A stretch of 64,000 nucleotides of DNA from Romboutsia hominis (GTDB lineage: Bacteria > Bacillota > Clostridia > Peptostreptococcales > Peptostreptococcaceae). Below are positions 17,141 to 26,110 of this stretch, one piece after another. Below the pieces are notes generated by a model that was not told where the DNA came from, did no database searches, and saw nothing but the letters and a program-made list of their open reading frames with translations. The position numbers and the translations under genes are program-made. The DNA is taken from NCBI RefSeq assembly GCF_900002575.1, contig NZ_LN650648.1, positions 1,364,001-1,428,000 on the forward strand. The letters are read 5' to 3'. Numbering within the stretch: position 1 is the first letter of the stretch; every line of letters begins with the position of its first letter.

Positions 17141-18508
17141 TTATATAGTTGTTGCTATCTGTTTATTTCCCAGAAATTCATTTTCGATAAATTTAGTATA
17201 ATGCCTATCTTCTAAGAAAGCTTCACTATTTATAAGCGATTTTTGAAAATCTATATTAGTTCTCACACCTTCTATAATTATTTCGTCTAGCGCTCTATTT
17301 ATTTTTTTTATACACTCTTCTCTACTCTCTGACCAACAAATAAGCTTACCTATCATAGAATCATAAAGAGGAGGTATAGTATATCCACAGTAAACAAAGG
17401 TATCAAATCTTGTTCCAAATCCGCCAGGTATATTTAGTGATGTTATTTCACCAGGACATGGTTTAAATTCTTCTTCTGGTATTTCAGCATTTATTCTACA
17501 TTCAATAGCATGTCCTTTAAATACTATCTCTTTCTGAGTAAAAGGTATAGGCTTATTATCTGCAATTAATATCTGAAGTTTTATAAGATCAATTCCTGTA
17601 ATCATTTCCGTAACAGGATGCTCTACTTGTATTCTTGTGTTCATTTCTATGAAATAAAAGTTTTTGTGTTTATCTACTATAAATTCTATTGTTCCTGCAC
17701 CTATATAATTAGTTCCTTTTACGATATTAACAGCACTCTTATATAAATTATTCTTCTCTTCTTCACTTAAGTAGTTAGAAAGTGATTCTTCTAGTACTTT
17801 TTGATTTTTTCTTTGCATAGAGCAATCTCTTCCACCTAAATGTATCGCATTTGAAAATCTATCTCCAAATACTTGAACTTCAATGTGTCTAGGATTTTCT
17901 ATGAATTTTTCCATATATAAATCACTACTTCCGAATGACGCTAAAGATTCAGAACTAGCTATATCAAAATTTGAAAACAGTTCGTCTTGCGTATAGACTA
18001 TTCTCATGCCTTTCCCACCGCCACCATTAGAAGCTTTTATAATTACTGGATAACCAATTTTATTTGCTACTTCAAAAGCTTCTTCTTTGTTTTTTAGTAC
18101 TCCATCAGAACCAGGAACTACCTTTATACCTAAACTAATAACAGTTTCACGAGCTCTAGATTTATCACTCATTAAAACCATTTGTTTTTTACTTGGTCCG
18201 ATAAAAATAATATTATTTTCTTCACATTTTCTAGCAAATTCATGATTTTCTGATAAGAATCCAAATCCAGGATGTATAGCATCACATTCAAGTTTAAGAG
18301 CTAAATATATTATATTGTCTATATTATTATAACTTTTTGAGATATTATTAGGTCCAATACATATGGATTCATCAGCCAGATATCTATGTAAACACTCACT
18401 ATCTGCTTTAGAGTATATCGCAACTGTTTTTATGTTTAGTTCTTTGCAAGTTCTAATTATTCTAACAGCTATATCTCCTCTATTAGCAACTAATATCTTT
18501 TTAATCAT
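17141..18508 (-). CDS. accC: Biotin carboxylase
   Basis: ATP-dependent carboxylation of the biotin carried by AccB. ATP-grasp enzyme: N-terminal KILVANRGDIAVRIIRTCKE, glycine-rich ASNGGGGKGMRIV, GRDCSMQRKNQKVLEES, EMNTRIQVEHPVTE and the C-terminal biotin carboxylase domain. 455 aa, normal. It begins 11 bases downstream of accB with an AAGGAGG ribosome binding site. Confidence 0.97.
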   Translation of the reverse strand: MIKKILVANRGDIAVRIIRTCKELNIKTVAIYSKADSECLHRYLADESICIGPNNISKSYNNIDNIIYLALKLECDAIHPGFGFLSENHEFARKCEENNIIFIGPSKKQMVLMSDKSRARETVISLGIKVVPGSDGVLKNKEEAFEVANKIGYPVIIKASNGGGGKGMRIVYTQDELFSNFDIASSESLASFGSSDLYMEKFIENPRHIEVQVFGDRFSNAIHLGGRDCSMQRKNQKVLEESLSNYLSEEEKNNLYKSAVNIVKGTNYIGAGTIEFIVDKHKNFYFIEMNTRIQVEHPVTEMITGIDLIKLQILIADNKPIPFTQKEIVFKGHAIECRINAEIPEEEFKPCPGEITSLNIPGGFGTRFDTFVYCGYTIPPLYDSMIGKLICWSESREECIKKINRALDEIIIEGVRTNIDFQKSLINSEAFLEDRHYTKFIENEFLGNKQIATTI

Positions 18509-18519
18509 AATATACCTCC

Positions 18520-18990
18520 TTATAATGGCCTAATTTTAAATAAAGGTTGATTGTACTCTACTAATTCTTCACTTTCAACCAATATTTCTACTATTTCACC
18601 TTCTATTTCACTATTTATTTCATTCATAAGCTTCATTGCTTCTAATATACATAGCTTATCTCCTTCTTTAACTATATCGCCAATATTTACAAAACTTTTT
18701 TCATTAGGACTTGGCGATGGATAAAATGTTCCCACTAAAGGAGCTTTTACTATATATAAATTATCTTTATTTTGAGAGTTTTCATATTCGCTAATATTTT
18801 CGTGATTTATACTTTCTAATTCTATTTCTTCGCTATTTTTTAAAGTGTCTTTTTTATTTTTAATATTATTTTTTAAAGAACTATTTTTTTTCGATACTTC
18901 TAGTTTTAGTTCAGAGTTTTCTAATTTTACATATTCTAAACTTGTATTATCTATGGTCTTTAAAAGTTCTTTTATTTCATTTATTTCCAT
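18520..18990 (-). CDS. accB: Biotin carboxyl carrier protein
   Basis: First gene of the acc operon. C-terminal biotinyl domain with the biotinylated Lys in CILEAMKLMNEI and the thumb-containing PLVGTFYPSPSPNEK. The N-terminal helix is typical and a Lys/Asn/Glu-rich linker (about 35-80) joins the two. 156 aa. A FapR-type operator and promoter lie directly upstream, which ties malonyl-CoA levels to expression of the entire operon. Confidence 0.96.
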   Translation of the reverse strand: MEINEIKELLKTIDNTSLEYVKLENSELKLEVSKKNSSLKNNIKNKKDTLKNSEEIELESINHENISEYENSQNKDNLYIVKAPLVGTFYPSPSPNEKSFVNIGDIVKEGDKLCILEAMKLMNEINSEIEGEIVEILVESEELVEYNQPLFKIRPL

Positions 18991-19009
18991 GTATTTTTAC
19001 CCCCTTATA

Positions 19010-19055
19010 TTATCACCAGGTACTAATATTATATCATAAAAAATAACTTTGTAAA
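19010..19055 (-). promoter_or_regulatory. acc operon promoter with FapR-type operator
   Basis: Minus strand: -35 TTTACA (19055-19050), 16-base spacer, -10 TATAAT (19033-19028), then the 17-bp imperfect palindrome TTAGTACCTGGTGATAA (19026-19010) over the start point. This matches the FapR consensus TTAGTACCTnnTACTAA except in the right arm. FapR represses lipid genes until malonyl-CoA binds it. The operator call is by consensus; fapR itself is not in the window. Confidence 0.75.
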
Positions 19056-19116
19056 CAGATTTAATCTCATTTAAGTTTTTGCACTAAATTATGAATCTAT
19101 ATCATTTTATATAAAC

Positions 19117-19155
19117 AATAAAAGATACTAATTTAATAAATTAGTATCTTTTATT
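19117..19155 (-). terminator. Terminator after the 190-aa membrane protein gene
   Basis: A perfect stem of about 18 bp centred on ATACTAATTTAATAAATTAGTAT, with T-rich descending arm; two bases beyond the gene end. Confidence 0.85.
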
Positions 19156-19156
19156 C

Positions 19157-19729
19157 TTAATTTAAGTTTTCACCGATATCTATTATTTCTTCTTTAGATA
19201 AACCTGTAATATCAACAATAAACTCTATATCAGCATTTTTCAGTAAAAGTTCTAATGCTATCTCCTTTTTTGTATTCATTAAAATTAAATCCATGTCATT
19301 ACTGCTTAACAGACAATTATTTATAGTACACTCATCATCACTATCAATCTCCTTATATTCTTTAAATACATTCTCCATAAAAACATTAAATAATATAAAC
19401 AAAGCAGGGATTAAAAAATATATCCTAGCTCCAATAAAACCTATAATGACATTTAATGAAATAAAGATCAGATTTAATTTATCTAAATTATTATTTAAAT
19501 GTTCTTTGTTAGTGCCATATGCCTTTATTATAGATAATATAAAAGTCGTTATGCATAAAGGTAATAAGAGATAACTAGATACTATTTCAAAGAAATTCAT
19601 AGTATCAAAAAACACAGAAATATTACTATATGTACATATAAATCCTTTTAAATATGCATATACACATGCCATTATTCCAAATATGGCTCCAAGGGCTTGA
19701 GTATACCAATTTATAAATCGTAAATTCAT
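19157..19729 (-). CDS. Membrane protein of unknown function with C-terminal HTH-like segment (190 aa)
   Basis: Four hydrophobic segments (about 8-28, 43-67, 84-101, 103-121) form an integral membrane part. The last ~50 residues are soluble and acidic, ending LKNADIEFIVDITGLSKEEI, which resembles the recognition-helix region of an HTH and the tail seen in many clostridial transposase-like proteins. I recognise no family. ATG follows a run of G (CTGGGGGGG). It is monocistronic, with its own terminator. Confidence 0.65.
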   Translation of the reverse strand: MNLRFINWYTQALGAIFGIMACVYAYLKGFICTYSNISVFFDTMNFFEIVSSYLLLPLCITTFILSIIKAYGTNKEHLNNNLDKLNLIFISLNVIIGFIGARIYFLIPALFILFNVFMENVFKEYKEIDSDDECTINNCLLSSNDMDLILMNTKKEIALELLLKNADIEFIVDITGLSKEEIIDIGENLN

Positions 19730-19800
19730 AATATCCCCCCCAGATATCTATATATAATAAATATGCTATTTATTATTTGAATATCTCTATATTATATAAA

Positions 19801-20003
19801 TTACTTAATTAAATTATAAGCTGTAGTTAATATTTTTATATTATATAGATTATCTTGAAGTTGTATTAAATCATTAGTTAGTTTTTTAGCTTCATTAATA
19901 TCTCCTATATCTATACATTTGTATATTTTTTTAGTATAATAAGTTCATTTTCCTTTAATATATTTTCGTTATTATTATTAAGATTATGATTATATATACA
20001 CAT
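19801..20003 (-). pseudogene. Small helical protein gene interrupted by a -1 frameshift at A7
   Basis: ATG at 20003 follows AAAGGAG. The zero frame ends after 31 codons, but reading one base back at the run of seven A (plus-strand T at 19926-19932) gives a continuous 67-aa helical protein ending KKLTNDLIQLQDNLYNIKIL-type sequence at TAA 19803-19801. The run is in phase as A_AAA_AAA, a canonical -1 slippery heptamer. Options: programmed or transcriptional slippage, a real mutation, or a homopolymer sequencing error. Function unknown. Confidence 0.6.
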
Positions 20004-20198
20004 TTTAAACTCCTTTAATTAATTTAGTTATATTAATTATTATTTAATATGTTTATTTTTATACCAAATAGTATTATAATTAAATTTATGTATATTAAAA
20101 ATTAGTACATAACCATTAATATCATAAGCTAATGACTAAATATACTTTATATGGAAATACTATAAAATAAATCCACTGAGTTAAGGGGAGTTTTGAAT

Positions 20199-20459
20199 AT
20201 GTTAGACACTATAGAATTTATATTAAAGATTTTATTTTTAATTTTATCTATTGTTTGGATTGGAAAAATCATGGTTTTAAGAAGCGATAAGCAAATCGTT
20301 ATAAATCCACTACTTATAGGAATATCTGCAATACTTTCAGTGCTACCTCATCATTCAAATACTGAGTTACAGTCAACAAGAATTATCTTATATATACTAT
20401 ATTTGTTAGTTGTATGTTTGGGATTATATACTATGAGAAGAAAAAACGGAATATTTTAA
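20199..20459 (+). CDS. Small three-TM membrane protein (86 aa)
   Basis: Three hydrophobic helices (about 5-24, 33-49, 60-79) separated by short polar loops and a basic end (RRKNGIF). No family recognised. A TTG 6 bases upstream is in frame, but the AGGGGAG at 20184-20190 fits the ATG at 20199. A strong palindromic terminator overlaps its end. Confidence 0.65.
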   Translation: MLDTIEFILKILFLILSIVWIGKIMVLRSDKQIVINPLLIGISAILSVLPHHSNTELQSTRIILYILYLLVVCLGLYTMRRKNGIF

Positions 20460-20493
20460 AAAATAAGAGGTGATATCACCTCTTATTTTTTTT
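20458..20493. terminator. Palindromic bidirectional terminator
   Basis: AAAATAAGAGGTGATATCACCTCTTATTTT is a near-perfect palindrome followed by T on the plus side and preceded by A. It overlaps the final codons of convergent trmB. Confidence 0.88.
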
Positions 20494-21120
20494 AGCTTCA
20501 CATCTAAATATTTTCATTCCATAAGACATAAATTTATCTTCATATTCTGTTGTTACATTTTCAAATTCACTATTTGCTAAGTCTAGAGATATATTTTTTA
20601 ATTTCCAGTTGTTATCAGTGATTTCATTTAAACTAAATTCAAATAAATTTTCATTATCAGTTTTAAAATGTATCTCACCATCAGCATTTAAAATTTCATT
20701 ATACATATTTAAAAAGTTTTTATGTGTTAGTCTTCTCTTTGCCCATCTTTTCTTTGGCCAAGGGTCACAGAAATTTATATAAATTCTAGATAGTTCTTCT
20801 TTTTCAAAATAATCTAATATATTAGCTACATTTGCCCATGCAAACAAAATATTATCTAAGTTATTTTCTATAGCCTTTTCCACAGCCTTTAATAGAACTT
20901 CTTCTTTTATTTCAAAAGCTATGTAGTTTATATTAGGGTTTTCTTTAGCTAAAGTGGTTAAGAATTTTCCTCTACCTGTACCAAATTCTACATGTATAGG
21001 ATTATTATTTTCGAATCTTTTATTCCATTTTCCTTTAAATTGTTCTATGTTATCTTTTAGTACATAATTTTCATGGCTTAATAATTTTATATCTGCACCC
21101 TTTACTTTTCTTCTTCTCAT
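20476..21120 (-). CDS. trmB: tRNA (guanine-N7-)-methyltransferase
   Basis: Adds the N7 methyl to G46 of tRNAs with SAM. Motifs: VEFGTGRGKFL (SAM site, residues 45-55), NYIAFEIKEEVL, the family hallmark FCDPWPKKRWAKRRLT and a C-terminal TEYEDKFMSYGMKIFRCEA. 214 aa, normal. ATG follows AAGGAG. Its 3' end is used by the palindromic terminator. Confidence 0.95.
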   Translation of the reverse strand: MRRRKVKGADIKLLSHENYVLKDNIEQFKGKWNKRFENNNPIHVEFGTGRGKFLTTLAKENPNINYIAFEIKEEVLLKAVEKAIENNLDNILFAWANVANILDYFEKEELSRIYINFCDPWPKKRWAKRRLTHKNFLNMYNEILNADGEIHFKTDNENLFEFSLNEITDNNWKLKNISLDLANSEFENVTTEYEDKFMSYGMKIFRCEAKKNKR

Positions 21121-21174
21121 AAGTTGCTCCTTGCTTTATACTTTATTATCTATTAATAATACATTAATTTTAGT

Positions 21175-21213
21175 AAAAAATAAAGAGTATTAGCATTTGC
21201 TAATACTCTTTTT
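21175..21213 (-). terminator. Terminator after the selenoprotein gene
   Basis: AAAGAGTATTAGCA and TGCTAATACTCTTT pair, followed on the minus strand by ATTTTTTA; it begins six bases past the stop codon of the selenoprotein. Confidence 0.88.
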
Positions 21214-21218
21214 AGATA

Positions 21219-21539
21219 TTAATGTCCGCAACCAGAGCATCCTCCACCGCATCCATTATCATCTTTCATATTTTCAGGTATAACTTTGAAACCGTATCCT
21301 GTATCTTCTATAACTATATCTCCATACTTAGTATAGTCATCTTTACTCATTATAAAATGTAATCCATCTACATCGTATTGTAAATCGTCAGCCTTTTGCT
21401 CATCCAGAGCAATTCCAAATGATGGACCACCTCAGCCTATACCTGCAAAGTATACTCTTATATTATGAGGTCTGTCTTGATTATCTTTTAATATGTCTTT
21501 TAGCGTATCTACCGCTGTTTGTGGTAAAGTAACCTTCAT
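21219..21539 (-). CDS. HesB/IscA-like selenoprotein with in-frame UGA (Sec36)
   Basis: A 106-aa frame from ATG (AAAGGA ribosome binding site) to TAA with a single internal TGA (21434-21432, codon 36). The context VYFAGIG-U-GGPSFGIALDE matches the HesB-like selenoprotein family (TIGR01911; IscA/HesB relatives where Sec replaces the first conserved Cys). The C-terminus has the second cluster of thiols, CGGGCSGCGH. Coding continues with full similarity past the TGA, and a SECIS-like hairpin follows at the right distance. HesB/IscA proteins carry or deliver Fe-S clusters; a redox or cluster role here is inference. selA, selB, selC and selD must be elsewhere in the genome. Ordinary ORF calling would miss or truncate this gene. 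Confidence 0.92.
21396..21412 (-). promoter_or_regulatory. Candidate bacterial SECIS hairpin
   Basis: Minus strand: TTGCTC-TGGAT-GAGCAA, a 6-bp perfect stem with a 5-base loop whose second base is G. The loop begins 25 bases after the UGA. Known bacterial SECIS elements have a small apical loop with G in its first two positions about 16-37 bases downstream, so this fits. Confidence 0.75.
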
Positions 21540-21804
21540 ATAATCATTTCCTTTCAATTATTAAATTTATATATATTATATACTTTTATTGTGTATATAA
21601 TCAATTAAATTTTACAAAATATACTAGAAATTAATAAAAATATATCATTTAAATTATATAAATTTATTTATATTATACCCTTTGATATCAATAATAAACG
21701 AAATTTATTTTACTATATAATTATTATACTTTATATACTATGTATTTACTGTTATAATATATAAATGTGATAAAATTTGACAATTTAATATAATGGGGGT
21801 AAAA

Positions 21805-22665
21805 ATGAAAAAGGAAAATTCTAAGTTACTTGTAGAAGCTTTTGGATTAATATTAGGGTGTATATCTATGAGTATAGGTATTAATATGTTCTTAAAGCCA
21901 CACACAATAGCACCTGGAGGACTTAGCGGCCTTTCTGTAGTATTAAGTAAGGTTACGGGCATGTCAGTATCTTTTATAATGTTAGCTATAGGTGTTCCTC
22001 TAGTTATATTTTCATTTAAAATACTTGGAGGAAAAAATTCTATAAAAACCTTAATAGGTACAGTTATGTTTTCTATTATAGTAAATTTAATGGCTCCAAT
22101 TTCTGACCTAATTGTGACAAATGATTTATTATTATCAGCTATATCAGGTGCTATACTACTAGGTATAGGTATAGGTATAATGTTTAGAGCAGATGCTTCT
22201 ACTGGTGGTACTGATTTAATTGCACTTATACTTAGCAAAAGGTTTAAAGGTATTAAGCCTACACAATTTATGGTATGTTTAGATGCTTTTGTAGTTATAT
22301 CTTCAGGAATTGCTAGTAAAAATATTGAAATTTCTCTTTATTCTGCTATAGCACTCTATACAATGGTCAAGGTAGCAGATGCAATAATGGAAGGATTTGA
22401 TTACTCTAAAGCTTTCCTTATAATATCTAAAGAAGCGGAGAGCTTAAAAGAAGTTATAACTAATGATTTATCTAGAGGTGTTACTATATTAAATGGTAGA
22501 GGTGGATATACTGATGATAAAAAAGAAGTACTTTTAGTAGTGGTTCCTAGAAATCAAGAAGTTCACTTAAAAAGATTGGTTAAATTGAAAGATCCCAATG
22601 CATTTATAATAGTTAGTAATGTTCATGAGGTATTAGGAGAAGGATTTAAAGTTTTAGAAAGTTAA
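21805..22665 (+). CDS. YitT family membrane protein (DUF161/DUF2179)
   Basis: 286 aa. Five to six TM helices (first at about 7-28, last ending near 195), followed by a soluble C-terminal DUF2179 domain of about 85 residues (RGVTILNGRGGYTDDKKEVL, VVVPRNQEVHLKRLV). MFRADASTGGTDLIALIL is the conserved family core. Substrate unknown; some relatives are studied as amino acid or ion transporters. An ATG at 21793 lies in frame, but GGGGG at 21795-21799 places the start at 21805. Ends at a terminator. Confidence 0.85.
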   Translation: MKKENSKLLVEAFGLILGCISMSIGINMFLKPHTIAPGGLSGLSVVLSKVTGMSVSFIMLAIGVPLVIFSFKILGGKNSIKTLIGTVMFSIIVNLMAPISDLIVTNDLLLSAISGAILLGIGIGIMFRADASTGGTDLIALILSKRFKGIKPTQFMVCLDAFVVISSGIASKNIEISLYSAIALYTMVKVADAIMEGFDYSKAFLIISKEAESLKEVITNDLSRGVTILNGRGGYTDDKKEVLLVVVPRNQEVHLKRLVKLKDPNAFIIVSNVHEVLGEGFKVLES

Positions 22666-22690
22666 AGCGGTATGTAAATACCGCTTTTAT
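22664..22690. terminator. Terminator after the yitT-like gene
   Basis: AAAGCGGTA and TACCGCTTT pair with a 6-base loop, then a T-rich tract. It overlaps the last codon of the convergent LRR gene. Confidence 0.85.
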
Positions 22691-23784
22691 TTTTTATATA
22701 CCCTAGAATCTATGATTATTTCTCCTTTTTGTGATAAATTACATATAACTAAAGATGGTGTTGTGTACTCATAGCCATTTAAAAATGGAAAAAGTAATGT
22801 ATATCTTCCTTTTTTTAAATTCTTAAACTCATATGATCCATTTTCATTGGTTAATGAATAAGCTTTATTACCATTACTATCTATAATGGTAATAGTTTTT
22901 TCTTTTAATGGTATACTTTTAGTATTAGTACCTGCTTCTTTATTTACTACAAATAAATTTCCAGATATTCTTGATAATGAACTTATTTTAACTATATTGT
23001 CAGGCTCAAAAACACTTAAAACATTTTTTATCTTTAAATTTATTTGTTGGATTATTGTACCACTTAATATAGTAGATTTTGAAAATGGAATTTCATGATA
23101 AAAATCAGCCTTTAACAAACAATTAGAAAGGATATTTTTTATCATTACTTTAGAAATTGAATATAATATAGAAGGTCTTTTATCTGTTTTAATCGAATTA
23201 TAGTTACCTCTTACCTGGACATTGTCTAATAACACTATAGTTTCATCACTAAAATGAATTGGACTATTAAAAATATAGTCTTGACCTTTATAAACAGTTA
23301 CAGGATTTAGCATTATATACTGATCACTAGCTATAATTTTAATATTATCAGATCTAATAGAATCTAAAAAAGTTAAATCTTGAATTTGATTATTTGAAAT
23401 ATTTAATATCTGTAACTCTGTAAGATTAGCTAAATTGCTTATTTCGGATATATTGTTACTATCTAATCCTATAGATTTTAAATTTACCAAATCACTCAAA
23501 AAGCTAACATCTTCAATTTTATTTTCTGATAACTCTAATGTATTTAAATTAACTAACTTAGAAAGTAAAGAAGCATCCCTTATCTCGTTTCTACATAAAT
23601 TGAGATGTTTTAAATTGACTGCATGCTCTATCCCTTTTAAACTTGATATATTTTTATCTGATAAGTCTAATTTTTCTAATAACTTTAGTTCATTTTTTGT
23701 AACATTAAAATTTTCTACACCTAATGTACTAGATATAGCATACTTTAAATGATCATCTATCCAATTATCATTCAAATCTTTCAT
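22687..23784 (-). CDS. Leucine-rich-repeat protein with C-terminal Ig/CNA-B-like domain
   Basis: 365 aa, no signal peptide or lipobox. Residues ~35-140 hold four to five 22-residue internalin-type LRRs (pattern LxxLxLsxNxIxDxSxLxxLxNL, e.g. LVNLNTLELSENKIEDVSFL). Residues ~150-270 are beta-rich. The last ~75 (KTITIIDSNGNKAYSLTNENG, SYEFKNLKKGRYTLLFPF) look like a carboxypeptidase-regulatory or CNA-B Ig-like domain. LRR proteins of this build usually bind other proteins or glycans; lack of a signal suggests a cytosolic role or non-classical export. ATG follows AAGGAG. Function unknown. Confidence 0.75.
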   Translation of the reverse strand: MKDLNDNWIDDHLKYAISSTLGVENFNVTKNELKLLEKLDLSDKNISSLKGIEHAVNLKHLNLCRNEIRDASLLSKLVNLNTLELSENKIEDVSFLSDLVNLKSIGLDSNNISEISNLANLTELQILNISNNQIQDLTFLDSIRSDNIKIIASDQYIMLNPVTVYKGQDYIFNSPIHFSDETIVLLDNVQVRGNYNSIKTDKRPSILYSISKVMIKNILSNCLLKADFYHEIPFSKSTILSGTIIQQINLKIKNVLSVFEPDNIVKISSLSRISGNLFVVNKEAGTNTKSIPLKEKTITIIDSNGNKAYSLTNENGSYEFKNLKKGRYTLLFPFLNGYEYTTPSLVICNLSQKGEIIIDSRVYKK

Positions 23785-23818
23785 AAAAATTTCATCTCCT
23801 TATTATAGATGTTAAATT

Positions 23819-24385
23819 TTATTTATATTTACTCATTAAGTAATTTTTTCGTGATATTTTATATAAATTACATTTTACTTTTTTATTAGATGAATGAAAT
23901 GTTTTGAAATAGGTTTTTATATATTCAAAATTTAAGTTTTCTAATGATTTTATTGAATAATTATTGTCTTCATAAGTTATAGCTATAATTTCCTCAAGTT
24001 TTAATTTTTTAAATCCATATTTTACAATCTCTCTAGCTAATTCGGTTGATAAATCATACCCCCAATAAGATGGGTTTATGCATATTCCGATTTCTCCCTT
24101 TTTATTATCTTTAGAGATATTGTTAAAACCTATATTACCTATAACTTTTTTGTTTGATTTTAATACTATTGCGTAATGGGCTAGTTTGTTCTCATTATAC
24201 TTTTTTAAAAAGAAATTTTTTATAAATTCTCTAGTTTCATAAATATTCTGATGTGCTTTAAATGGGAGATATTTTACGACTATTTCTTGCTTATAACACT
24301 CATGTAAATCTGGAGCATCTTTTAAAGTTATAGGTCTAAGTATACATCGTTTTGTTTCTAAAACATTCATTTTAGAGTTGTACAT
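23819..24385 (-). CDS. GNAT N-acetyltransferase, RimJ/RimL type
   Basis: 188 aa. Begins with ETKRCILRPITLKDAPDLHE, the usual RimJ/RimL opening; the acetyl-CoA loop lies around GEIGICINPSYWGYDLSTEL, followed by LKLEEIIAITYEDNNYSIKSLENLNF, typical of this subfamily. The substrate (ribosomal protein, antibiotic or other amine) cannot be told. ATG follows AAGGGGAG. It lies downstream of nothing on its strand and is probably monocistronic. Confidence 0.8.
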   Translation of the reverse strand: MYNSKMNVLETKRCILRPITLKDAPDLHECYKQEIVVKYLPFKAHQNIYETREFIKNFFLKKYNENKLAHYAIVLKSNKKVIGNIGFNNISKDNKKGEIGICINPSYWGYDLSTELAREIVKYGFKKLKLEEIIAITYEDNNYSIKSLENLNFEYIKTYFKTFHSSNKKVKCNLYKISRKNYLMSKYK

Positions 24386-24657
24386 TTTTAACTCCCCTTT
24401 GATGAAATTTAATTTTGATTATAAAAAAACAATATAGAATCAAAAGACTTTTATATAACTTATGAGATTTATGCATTAACTGTTCTTTATAAACATAAAA
24501 TATATAGTTTTATGCCAAAAAAATAAAGTGAAGTATTTTCAATATATTAGAGCAATACATAACATATTATGTCAGTTGTATGTCAGAACTTTAAATGTTT
24601 TTATTTTTTCTTTTATGATATAATATATATATAATTGTAATAATATGGAGGAATTGA

Positions 24658-25769
24658 ATGAGCTTTGCATTTATAAGAAAAAGAAGCAAAAACTATATAG
24701 TTTATTTAGAATATAAAGATGTTGAAAGTGGAAAAAAGATACAGAAAAATATGGGTTCATTTGATAAAAAAAGAGATGCATCTAAGAAGTTAATAGAATT
24801 AAAAGAATCCATTTTAAACGATGAATTAGCTACACCAAACTCTATAAAATTCGGTAATTTTTGTTGGATTTTTTAGAAAAACATAAGATAAATTTATCTA
24901 TAACTACATATAATTGTTATCTAAGAATATGCAAAAAGTATATAATACCTAAGCTAGGAAATCATAAGTTAGAAGATTTAAAACCTATACATATACAAAA
25001 TTACGTAGATGATTTAGTTGGAATTCTTAGCCCTCAAACTATAAAGATACACATAAATATATTAAATTTAGCTATGAAAAAGGCTTATAGATTAAGACTT
25101 ATAAGAGAAAATATTGTAGATTGTGTAGAAACTCCAAGAATTAGAAAGTTTAAAAATAATATATATGATAAAGATAATATGGTAAAATTACTTAAAACTT
25201 GTGAAAATACACCTTTAAAACTACCTATATATCTAGCTTCAGGATTAGGACTTAGAATATCTGAAATACTAGGGCTAACTTGGGATAATATAGATTTTAA
25301 TGAAAATACTATAACAATAGATAAAATAACTGTAAGAAATGAAGGCAAAGTTATACTTAAAGAACCTAAAACTGAAAGTTCAGAAAGAACAATATCAGTT
25401 CCTATAGAGGTTATATCTTTACTAAAAGAACATAAGAAAAAACAATTAGAAGCTAAATTAAAAGGCATAAAAAATCCTTTTAACTTGTTATTCTATGATA
25501 AAAATGGACAACCTATAGCCCAAGATGTCCTTAGCAAAAAGTTTAGTAAATTTTTATGCGAGAATAATTTAGAACATATAAGATTTCATGATTTAAGACA
25601 TTCACATGTAACTTTACTTATAAATTCAAAAGTACCTATAAAAGTTATATCAGAAAGAGTGGGTCATTCTAATATAAATACAACATTAAATATTTACGCT
25701 CACGCACTTAAAAATATGGATGTTGAAGCTAGCGAAAAAATCTCTGAAAATTTATTCAAGTTAGGATGA
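24658..25769 (+). pseudogene. Tn916/phage-type integrase, frameshifted remnant
   Basis: Two adjoining frames together make one integrase of ~370 aa. The first 66 codons are the Arm-DNA-binding domain (MSFAFIRKRSKNYIVYLEY). In the T run at 24858-24862 one base is missing: the zero frame runs to TAG at 24874, while the other frame continues with LLDFLEKHKINLSITTYNCY, the core-binding domain, then the catalytic domain (GLGLRISEILGL, FHDLRHSHVTLL, GHSNINTTLNIYAHA with the nucleophile Tyr). Catalytic residues are intact. Upstream ATG has TGGAGG. No excisionase, repressor or other phage/ICE gene adjoins, so it looks like the leftover of an excised or decayed element. Confidence 0.85.
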
Positions 25770-26032
25770 TGATAAATATTCTAAAATGAAATAATAATAA
25801 AACTAACTTTTTATATTCGTTTTTAAGGCGATATTTAAATTTATTCAACAGTAAATATGTTAATAAAAATTATAACCTTTAAATTGAATTAAGGAAGTTT
25901 TTTAATATTTTGAAGTTGTTTTATTTATAAAACACAGAAAAACATTTAAAATAATTTAATTATGTAAACTTAAGTATGTATGATACATCAATTATGCCAA
26001 ATTTAAATTATATATCAAATTTTTAAAACAAA
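25770..26032. other. Intergenic region after the integrase remnant
   Basis: No gene seen. It carries the left copy of a 26-bp repeat (25945-25970). The sequence is otherwise featureless AT-rich DNA. Confidence 0.4.
25945..25970 (+). repeat. 26-bp direct repeat, left copy
   Basis: TTTAAAATAATTTAATTATG followed by TAAACT; identical to 27158-27183 in the same orientation. The two copies bracket the alpha/beta hydrolase gene and lie beside the integrase remnant. Confidence 0.85.
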
Positions 26033-26093
26033 ATAATAGTGATGTTAGTTCAAAACTAATATCTTTTCTAACATCACTATTATTTAATAAAAT
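26033..26093 (-). terminator. Terminator after the alpha/beta hydrolase
   Basis: AATAATAGTGATGTTAG and CTAACATCACTATTATT form a perfect 17-bp stem around a 19-base loop; on the minus strand it is followed by T-rich sequence (TTTTGTTTT). Confidence 0.8.
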
Positions 26094-26110
26094 TTATGTT
26101 CAGTAAACTA

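Noticed and set aside
25085-25468. 127-codon frame antisense to the integrase remnant
   Set aside because: Shadow of the integrase catalytic domain; no start signals.
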